From positions 503,501 to 567,500 of the forward strand of contig NC_056425.1 in assembly GCF_905147365.1 (NCBI RefSeq): a stretch of 64,000 nucleotides of DNA, given 5' to 3'. Source of the stretch: Aricia agestis (lineage: Eukaryota; Arthropoda; Insecta; Lepidoptera; Lycaenidae). Below the pieces are notes generated by a model that was given only the letters and a program-made list of their open reading frames with translations, was not told where the DNA came from and made no database searches. Shown here piece after piece: positions 56,104 through 64,000 of the stretch. Each line of letters begins with the position of its first letter. Position 1 is the stretch's first letter. Position numbers and translations under genes: made by a program.

Positions 56104-59100
56104 ATGAAGCGTCAGTGGTTGGTGCTGTGGTCGCTATGGGCAATGCGGCTGGCGCGGCAGCCGTCGCCGGCGGTGCGGGTGTCAGGGGGGGTGCTGCGGG
56201 GGGAGGTGGTGCCCGACGGCTCGCATGTGCGGTACCTCAACGTGCCCTATGCGACGCACCCTGAGCTGAGATTTCAGGTAATGACTGCAGTCTTTATGCT
56301 GACTACACTTTCATTTAGATTAAGATGATAAATGTAGTAATATAATAATATTATAAAGCCGAAGAGTTAGTTTAATACTCAGGTACTTCCTGAGATTATC
56401 ACGACTAAACAAACAACTGGTCCGATTTCAAAAATTCTTTCACCATTGTATAGCTAAGATGTCCCTGAGTGCTATAGGCTATATACCACGTTCGGAGCCG
56501 GGGAGGAACACTATAATATTATAGTAGGTTGATCCTGATTAGTTTTATCAACTTTTAGGAGGTATATGGGTGTAACTTGATATTTAGTGAATTGTCTTTT
56601 GGTTTGAATTTGACCTCAGAAATGTTACGACCAAAAAGTTACGATTACATAAAATAGGTCTACCAGAATCTGATGGCAAAAGTGAGAAAATAAATTGACT
56701 TTAGCAATACCGGGGTAATAGGAATAAAACATTTTGATCCTTTTTTTTCCTTTAGCGGCTTATTCTATGTGTGAAACATGCAATTCGTATAAAAATTTAT
56801 CCAATGATTTTTTTGAAAATCTGCCGTCACAATTTGCCATCACATTCTGGTAGACCTATAAAGGTATGTTTTGTAATATTTTGGATACTTACTTACTACT
56901 TACAGAAGAAGATCCTAATGTGGATAGCATAAGGGTCCTGTCAAAAGTAAAATAACTGTGAATGTATAAAGATACAGTTATCACTTTATATTGAGGTGAG
57001 GACAGGTTCATTGTTTGACGTAGTTTTTGGTTAATTATGTATGAATGTACCAATCCGATTGTAGTGTCAAAGATCAGATAGATGCCCACGATTTGTTGGA
57101 AAAATAAAAAAGGTGTGAAAACCACAACATTAATTAATTTAGACGTGGGAGAGCCATGCTTCGGCACGAATGGGCCGGCTCGACCGGAGAAATACCACGT
57201 TCTCACAGAAAACCGGCGTGAAACAGCGCTTGCGCTGTATTTCGCCGAGTGAGTGAGTTTACCGGAGGCCCAATCCCCTACCCTATTCCCTTCCCTACCC
57301 TCCCTTATTCCCTTCCCTTCCCATCCCTACCCTTCCCTATTACCCTATTCCCCTATTCCCTCTTAAAAGGCCGGCAACGCACCTGCAGCTCTTCTGATGC
57401 TGCGAGTGTCCATGGGCGACGGAAGTTGCTTTCCATCAGGTGACCCGTTTGCTCGTTTGCCCCCTTATCTCAAAAAAAAAAAGAATATTCCACAACAGAT
57501 ATTTTATGTTATCGCACACTTTATTATATTTTAGATTGAAGAAAAATTGAATTAGAATTGTTTTATTATGACAATAGTATCTTTCTTATCTTTGTGATAT
57601 CACACCATAGTCTGACTATAGGTTGTTGTTGAAAAGATTACGTTTACAGACATATTATGTATTATGTACATTGTTGATTGTACATACTCAGCAGTCAGGA
57701 CTCAGGAGATTTACGTACAAAATCCTAAACTAACTGTCTAATGAATGGAATTCGTTTTGCACTAAGGCCGAACTGGCCTAAGTGCAAAACGAAAAAAAAA
57801 ATCAGCCAGGTGTGAAGGGGACTCACGCACGAACGATACCGTACCAATAAGAGAGCAAAAATAGGCAAAACATGTGTTTTTCTGCCCCCTTGAAATATTT
57901 TTAGTATAATAATTATTACATAATTATGTATTACATATTCTATGAAAATTTCAACTCTAATAGCTAAACCCGTTCTTGAGATACAGCCTGGAAACACACA
58001 GACAGACGGACAGACATCAAAGTCTTAGTTATTACTAAGACTTTTTACCCTTTGGGTACGAAACCCTAAATTCTTTCATCGCAATGATAGGACAAGAACA
58101 AGAAAACGACTTATGCATAGAGCAACACCATTTCATTGTCATCAGAATCTTTACATCTAGGTTTCTATTGCTTACTGTAGTTAGTAGCATAGAGATATGT
58201 TAGTAGTTACTATAATTATCTAGTTATTAGTTTAGAAAAAAAAATGTTTAAGTTTGAAACACAAGATAACATTGTTTAAATTTAACGACTAGTAGATCTT
58301 TTTATTTAAAGTAAACAAATCTTCCAAAGAAAACGTCCAAAATCTTGCAATTAATAAATTCAAAAAAGTTGTTAAAGAACGTTTGTGTGCTAACTGATTT
58401 TCTCAATGATAGCACACCTTGGGAAAAATAAGCTGACAAACCATAGGCCGCTTCTATAATATAATTAATGGTTCATACTTAGTGTAATTTAGCTTAAGCT
58501 ATTATTGTTATTTTCCACCTTTTAGGTAAAAGATTTTTTACGCGTGCGAGTTTCATACGCCGGTTCTTCTCGCCAGGAACTAATCCCGAACCGGTGGTAG
58601 GTCTCATGTAGACGCGACGTTCTAAAAGTGTTAACTTTGCTAATCTACTTAGAAATAAATATTTTTCATTTCATTTCGTTTTGTAATGTGTGTTTATGGC
58701 ATTTTTATCTAAGTTTTTAACTAGACATGTTTATTGTCGTAATTAAGGAAGATAATATTGTTTAAATACTATTTTATGCAAAATAACGATAAACAAAAAT
58801 AGTTCCAAAGTTAAAGAATGTTTGGTTAATTTTAACTTTTATATAAAATACATTTAGATTAGTTAAAATATCTACGTGGCCTACCAGCAACACTGGGCAG
58901 GTGGGCACGTAAACATTAATGGGCACCCAATGGCGCAATATTGGACACTCTACTTTTTCACTTATCACCTTTAAAATAATGGTATTGGTGCTTGCGCGAA
59001 CTCTGCTCATCAAAGAAGTTACTCGCTTACGTATGACGGCTTGAAAGCTATCAGTGTGAGTTTGATCAGATGAGCCCCAACATCACTCTTAGTGCATTAT

Positions 59101-62100
59101 TATATTGGACTCGGAGAGCATTGTAAGCCCGCTGCGTGTAGTCAACCCACAGACTGCACGTATACATAGATTGACAAAAACCTCTGAAGAGAGTGTTTAA
59201 CTTCTTTCATCGTGCAAATCTGCGGGCCAACATGTTACATTACGAGGATAAAGGCGAAAGGTTGTGTGAGTGTGTACTGTGTATGTGTAATGTGTATGTT
59301 TGTTACTTCTTTTCACTTAAACGGCCGGAGCGATTTATATAAAATTTGGCAAATTTTTGCAAGTAACACCGCGGGGCTATATATTATATCAAAAGAAAGC
59401 TATTACTGCAAATTAATTTTGTACCAATCTTTAATAAATTTTGTACACGTAATAACTTATAACCAGCACATATCAATAACCCAAAATAATGGCGATTTTA
59501 TAATAGCAATAATCTTTGATCCTGTTCTAACGTGGACTTTAGACCGCCATTCGTCCATCTGATGATATCAGTATGACATTATATCAGCATGACTCAACAT
59601 AAACCAAAAGACTCGTTATGCAGTTATGCTAAGTACTCACATGCGGTTTTGCTCGATAGTTTTACTCCAAATATTTTTTTATTTTTAAATAAGGGGGCAA
59701 ACGAGCAAACGGGTCACCTGATGGAAAGTAACTTCCTTCGTGCGTTGTCGGCCTTTTAAGAGGGAATAGGGTAATAGGGGAGGGTAGGGATGGGAAGCGA
59801 ATGGTTTAGGGGAGGGTAGGGAATGGAATAGGGTAGGGGATTGGGCCTCCCTCCTTGAGTTTCTCCTCAAGAACTCACTCGCTCGGCAAAACGTCATATC
59901 GAGTAATAATTACTGTGTGGACCGCAAAACTGACAGCTCGAAGGCTCACACCGAGCTGCTCGAAGGCTCACATCGAGCCGGCTTGATGACTAAATATATC
60001 GATTTAGAATAAAACTATCGAGCAATGCTGAATGTGTGGACAAAAGCCCGAGCCGCGGGTTTTGCTCGACGTTATTGCTCGATCGAGCAAAACCGTATGT
60101 GAGTACTTAGCATTACTGTGAAAAACCATAGGCGTAACAAACTAACTGCTATTACTTTAGGATGTGTTTGAGACCCCGTATAGAGTTCACTGTGGAAGTA
60201 GCAGCGATGAAAGAGTAACTTTTTTAAGCTTTTGTATAGGAAAATTTATGACGCTGGGTCGCTTGCCCATACAAACTCTATTATACTCTTATAGGTTGTG
60301 TAATGTATGTGTCTCTACATATACCCACCCTAAAGTACTACAATTTGTTTTCTTACACCTATATACGTATAGTATTAAATATTTTGATTTCTAATAATAT
60401 TGTGTTTCAGTAGTATTTCAAAATATAAAACGTTTAAAAGGAAGGTAATGACGATGATGATGTTGAAAGCAAAATAACACAAACCAATTAGCATCTTATG
60501 AATTGTCATTACATAGTTATATTTTCGTTTTTCAGGGACCCGCGGCTGAGCCAACATGGGTTGGCGTGTTCGATGCTGTGGAAGAGAACGTGCGATGCCT
60601 GCAGAGGATCGGCAAGACCTTCATGATCGGCCGACGGGAGTGTCTGACCTTGAACATTTACACGCCCAACCAGGTCGCCAACAAACCCAAGCCCGTCATG
60701 GTCTTCTTCCACGGGGGAGGCTTCTTCACCGGATCAGCCTCGAACCTGCTTTATGGTCCGAACTATTTAGTAGCCAAAGATGTGATACTCGTCACTGTGA
60801 ACTATAGACTGAACATTCAAGGCTTTGCTTGCTTGAAGATCAAGGAGGCGCCAGGAAACGCCGGGCTCAAAGACCAGTTGGCTGCTTTGAAATGGATCCA
60901 AAGGAACATTAAAGTATTCGGAGGGGATCCAGACAACGTGACCATATTTGGGGAGAGCGCTGGGTCCGTGTCTGTGTCTTTTCACGTCCTGTCTCCGAGA
61001 TCAAAAGGACTCTTCCACAAAGCGATCATGCAGAGCGGATCTTCCCTTTCATCCTGGGCGCTGCAATTCAAGCCCGTCTGGATGGCCAGCCTAATGACCA
61101 AAACTATGGGCTACGACGCCAAAAATGTGACGGACATCTACAATATTCTGATGAGTAAGACTGATATCGAATTGATTGTAACCAGAGTACCTAGAAGGGA
61201 AAATAATACTATAATATCCGAGCTTCTTTACAGTCCTTGCGTTGAAGAAGAGATAGATGGAGTCGAAGCCTTCATCACAGAGACTCCATACAATTTACTA
61301 TCAAAGGGCAACTACAATAAGGTTCCCATAATGCTGGGATACAATGGAGCAGAAGGTCTGCTCTTTATGGGCATGGAGAACGACACGACTATACCCTATA
61401 TTAACTTCGAGAAGTCAATCCCTAAGAGCTACAGGATACCCTCCAAAGCGGAGCTGAAAAAAATGGGAGAGAAGTTAGAGAAACTGTACCTAGATGGTGA
61501 CAAAACGAACAAAAATTTGTCAAACTTAGCCAAATTTCACGGGGAGGTGTATTTAACACATCCGATTTTAGAGGAAACGGAGCTTTACATGAAGACGAAT
61601 GACCAGCCGGTGTTCAGTTATGTTTTCAACTACGATGGATATAGGAATATTCCTAAACTGTCACTGGAGAGGCAGTTATCTCAAGTGCCCAATGCGACGC
61701 ACGCTGACGACTTGTTCTATCTGTTCAGCCAACAGTTGATCCCAGCGTTCTTGGAGCATAAAGCAATAGACAGACTGACAACGTTGTGGACCAACTTTGC
61801 AAAATATGGGTTTGTATTGCGTTTTATATTCATCTTTCGATATTGTATTATCAGAAATGGAGCGCCACATAATATAGAGTTATTTCACCCAACAAAACAC
61901 TGTCGAGTAAAGTAACTCCAAGAGGAGCGGTCGTATACTCATAGCATTCAATTGAATTTATTTAAATGAGTTTTTATATCAATGTTAAAATGTTTTTACA
62001 CAGACGTTATCGTTGTTGCGCACAATAATTCGACCATAGTTTTTTTTGTCTTTTTAGGGTTCCGTAGCCAAATGGCAAAAAACGGAACCCTTATAGATTC

Positions 62101-62104
62101 GTCA

Positions 62105-62140
<36 letters not shown>

Positions 62141-63400
62141 CGTATGTCACAGCCACTTTCCTCCGAAACTATAAGAGCTACACTATTGAAAATTGGTAAG
62201 TAGATGTAGTCTGTAAACCGCATTAAGATTTTGATACAAAAATGAAAAAAATATTAAAAATTTTAGGGGTCCCCATAGGTACAACTGAAACAAAAAAAAA
62301 AAAATTTCATCTAACCTATACGTGTGGGGTATTTATGGATAGGTCTTCAAAATTCATATTGAGGTTTCTCATGTCATTTTTTTCTAACCTGAATAGTTTG
62401 CGAGAGAGACTCTTCCAAAGTGGTAAAATGTGTGTCTCCCCCCTCTAACTTCTAAAGTAGGGGCATGATAAGTCTAAAAATAATATATGATGTACATTAC
62501 TATAAAAACTACCAACGAAAATTGGTTTGAACGAGATCTTAATTAATTTTCATTAAATCAACTGAAATATAAAAATAAACCAAAAACCTTTTAATTTCAT
62601 TAAAATAAACCTTATTACTGCTGCGGAACCCTTCATGGGCGAGTCCAACTCGCACTTGGCCGCTTTTTTATGTTTCGTGGATTGTGTCATATTATGACGA
62701 ACAGTAGAGTAGATACTCAGAGGAGTATCTAATTTATAACGTAGCATGACAACATGCAGCATCATCTGAATTGGCCAGTTGATTACTTCGAAGGCCGGTT
62801 CAGTGTTGCCACGTGCCGACAAAAACAATATTTTGAAATATTTTTTTCCTTTACTTTAATTGTGAAATAAATATAATAAATACCATATTTATATTTTCAA
62901 TTTTGTTTATCCTTGTTCCAACGCTAAATATAAAATAATTATAATGTATTTTTCCATAATAATTGAGGAAAAATTGTGTCTTCAAATTATTGCTTTAGCC
63001 TCTATGTAATAAATAGATAAATCCACCCCTCTTGTAGAAGAATTTTGTATTACTGCTCATCTTTCACAGATTTAAAATAACACAATCTGCACTCATCACA
63101 TAATATTATGTTTCTTTGGCGTCTGCATTATATTTTGGCTCAGCCTGCCCTGCATGTTAATCCAATATTTACTAATTAATATGACTTTTCGACCGGTTTT
63201 GATAATAATCATCTTTTTTTTACAGGGACCCAACGCCGCAACCAACAGAGCTGGTGCCAGTGAAGTGGTTACCTGCAACCACTTCACAACCACAATCCCT
63301 CTTCATAGACGAGGAGTTCTCCACCATCCCTCTCTGGCCCTCAGAATCCCTGAGATACCTGAGGGAAGTCTACAGGAAGTATAGAAGGAAAGAGGACTAG
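56104..63400 (+). CDS. Carboxylesterase E4 (COesterase family), three exons
   Basis: Exons 56104-56277, 60536-61809 and 63226-63400 splice in phases 0 and 2 to 540 residues. MKRQWLVLWSLWAM is a possible signal peptide. The triad is Ser199 (GESAG), Glu331 (GYNGAEG) and His447 (THADDLFYLF). The oxyanion motif is HGGGF 117-121, and the usual EDCL motif reads RRECL. Exon 3 encodes PTPQPTELVPVKWLP and ends YRKYRRKED; TAG at 63398. The exon 2 donor is the weaker gtttgt; read-through would add about 35 residues before a stop at 61915. Exon 1 matches E1 exon 1 at 140 of 143 positions, while exon 2 is clearly diverged. Intron 1 (4.26 kb) is full of repeats; intron 2 holds one AGGGTTCCGT repeat. The minisatellite ends 19 bp before the ATG. 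Confidence 0.91.
57144..57482 (+). mobile_element. Short LINE-derived element, copy 7, in E4 intron 1
   Basis: Full-length plus-strand copy; the tail codes for LKGRQRTCSSSDAASVHGRR, the conserved ORF2 C-terminus of the parent LINE. Confidence 0.92.
57751..57793. repeat. 19-bp-arm hairpin in E4 intron 1
   Basis: ttcgttttgcactaaggcc pairs with ggcctaagtgcaaaacgaa (one mismatch), 5-nt loop. Confidence 0.7.
57801..58072 (-). mobile_element. 'AGGGTTCCGT' repeat, copy 3 (shortened)
   Basis: Reverse copy from cagccaggtgtgaagg to accctttgggtacgaaaccc. It lacks part of the interior. Confidence 0.68.
58073..58544. other. E4 intron 1, no feature
   Basis: AT-rich unique-looking sequence. Confidence 0.4.
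58545..58680 (+). mobile_element. Retroposon 3'-end fragment
   Basis: gccggttcttctcgccagg, aaccggtggtaggtc and a tail gaaataaatatttttcatttc resemble a LINE/SINE 3' end. No coding sequence. Confidence 0.4.
58780..59210 (-). pseudogene. Different non-LTR ORF2 C-terminal remnant
   Basis: Minus strand, across frames: LWVDYTQRAYNALRVQYNNA, then SRVRASTNTIILKVISEKVE and CPILRHW. These are the YNALRVQYNNA and RVRxSxN motifs found downstream of RT in a common lepidopteran LINE group. 5' truncated and frameshifted; in E4 intron 1. Confidence 0.65.
59211..59625. other. E4 intron 1, probable old repeat
   Basis: tttcacttaaacggccgg and aaatttggcaaatttttgc resemble Helitron-like family phrasing but are too diverged to assign. 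Confidence 0.35.
59626..60113. mobile_element. MITE split by a short LINE copy
   Basis: Inverted ends of about 32 bp (atgctaagtactcacatgcg... and ...gtatgtgagtacttagcat) with gctcgat arms. The short element at 59687-59893 lies near its left end. The interior has two tcgaaggctcaca units. Confidence 0.75.
59687..59893 (-). mobile_element. Short LINE-derived element, copy 8 (truncated)
   Basis: Reverse copy with tail, shortened ORF2 end and linker; the head is lost beyond ctcactcgctcggc, with a small insertion near 59851. Confidence 0.82.
60129..60361. mobile_element. 'CAGGGTGTAAC' MITE, copy 5
   Basis: ggcgtaacaaactaac to ttcttacacct, with gtggaagtagcagcg inside; the right arm is diverged. 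TA-flanked. Located 175 bp before E4 exon 2. Confidence 0.7.
62055..62666 (+). mobile_element. 'AGGGTTCCGT' repeat, copy 4, in E4 intron 2
   Basis: tagggttccgtagcc to gcgagtccaactcgcacttg, including a (gtct)n run at 62105-62135. Confidence 0.75.
62667..63225. other. E4 intron 2, no further feature
   Basis: AT-rich up to the polypyrimidine tract and acceptor at 63225. Confidence 0.45.
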
Positions 63401-63419
63401 ACTAGAGAGGCTGATGAAA

Positions 63420-63425
63420 AATAAA
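63420..63425 (+). promoter_or_regulatory. Candidate E4 poly(A) signal (AATAAA)
   Basis: AATAAA begins 20 bp after the E4 stop codon. Confidence 0.65.
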
Positions 63426-63531
63426 TATATATTAAAAAGAGGACTGGGTAAAGATAGACACTGAATTATAAAAAAAAACATGTTTGGGCATTGATTACAC
63501 ATACCGAGTGCAGTAGAGAGACGTAGGAGAG

Positions 63532-63980
63532 CCATGCTTCGGCACGAATGGGCCGGCTCGACCGGAGAAATACCACGTTCTCACAGAAAACCAGCGTGAA
63601 ACAGCGCTTGCGCTGTGTTTCGCCGAGTGAGTGAGTTTACCGGCGGCCCAATCCCCTACCCTATTCCCTTCCCTACCCTCCCTTATTCCATTCCCTACCC
63701 TCCCCTATTCCCTTCCCTTCCCATCCCTACCCTCCCCTATTACCCTATTCCCTCTTAAAAGGCCGGCAACGCCCCTTTTATATGTGGGGCTCGCCGCGGC
63801 AAAGATTCCCTCGACACGCTGGACCGAGTGTGACCAGTAACTGCGACATGGCTTCCGCGACTCAGTCGGCGACACTTCTTCTGATGCTGCGAGTGTCCAT
63901 GGGCGACGGAAGTGGCTTTCCATCAGGTGACCCGTTTGCTCGTTTGCCCCCAATATGTTAAGTTATTTCATTAAAAAAAA
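63532..63980 (+). mobile_element. Short LINE-derived element, copy 9, with ~100-bp insert
   Basis: Full-length plus copy just downstream of E4. Between ggccggcaacg (about 63771) and cttctgatgctgcgag (about 63878) it carries about 100 bp of unrelated GC-rich DNA absent from the other copies. The pyrimidine linker is the longest of the plus-strand copies. Confidence 0.88.
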
Positions 63981-64000
63981 GAGAAAGTGCTCTCGGTCAT

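Noticed and set aside
60503..61915. A single-exon 470-codon esterase gene
   Set aside because: The first 11 codons precede a good acceptor (ttttcag at 60535) and the last ~35 follow a donor; spliced to exons 1 and 3 the protein matches the plan of E1-E3.

Overview
This is a nuclear genomic window from an insect, almost certainly a moth or butterfly (Lepidoptera). The clues are an AT-rich background with short GC-rich exons, GT-AG introns, a multi-gene carboxylesterase cluster, and many interspersed repeats of lepidopteran type: CTAG-ended Helitron-like repeats, RTE and CR1/Jockey-group LINEs, MITEs, a tRNA-derived SINE and a BEL/Pao remnant. The species cannot be named from sequence alone.

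Layout. The left end (about 2.1-6.9 kb) carries the 3' exons of a RanBPM (RANBP9/10-type) gene on the plus strand. From 13.5 to 63.4 kb there are four carboxylesterase genes, called E1-E4 here. E1 (13546-16210, +), E2 (39430-45704, +) and E4 (56104-63400, +) are co-oriented; E3 (47958-50264, -) is inverted between E2 and E4. All four have the same structure: a short exon 1 with a hydrophobic N-terminus ending in phase 0, a long catalytic exon 2 ending in phase 2, and a short C-terminal exon 3. The spliced models are 533, 555, 537 and 540 residues, and each keeps a Ser-Glu-His triad, so all four look functional. They are probably tandem duplicates that hydrolyse esters (xenobiotic, dietary or semiochemical); the substrates cannot be read from the sequence.

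The rest is mostly transposon-derived. It includes a 3.4-kb RTE LINE with an altered endonuclease residue, a 2.4-kb chimeric LINE, about ten 0.2-0.45-kb copies of a short element that shares that LINE's two ends, a gag-only non-LTR family, a BEL/Pao remnant inside E2 intron 2, hAT-, piggyBac- and Tc1/mariner-like MITEs, and several nested insertions that give a relative chronology.

Most notable observations: (1) 143 bp of exon 1 is almost identical in E1 and E4, including silent sites, while the rest of these genes has diverged, which suggests gene conversion; (2) E2 has Leu at the third Gly position of the oxyanion-hole motif; (3) the long LINE copy documents how the short family is built and shows a template-switch-like junction; (4) an 11-unit minisatellite lies directly upstream of the E4 start codon.
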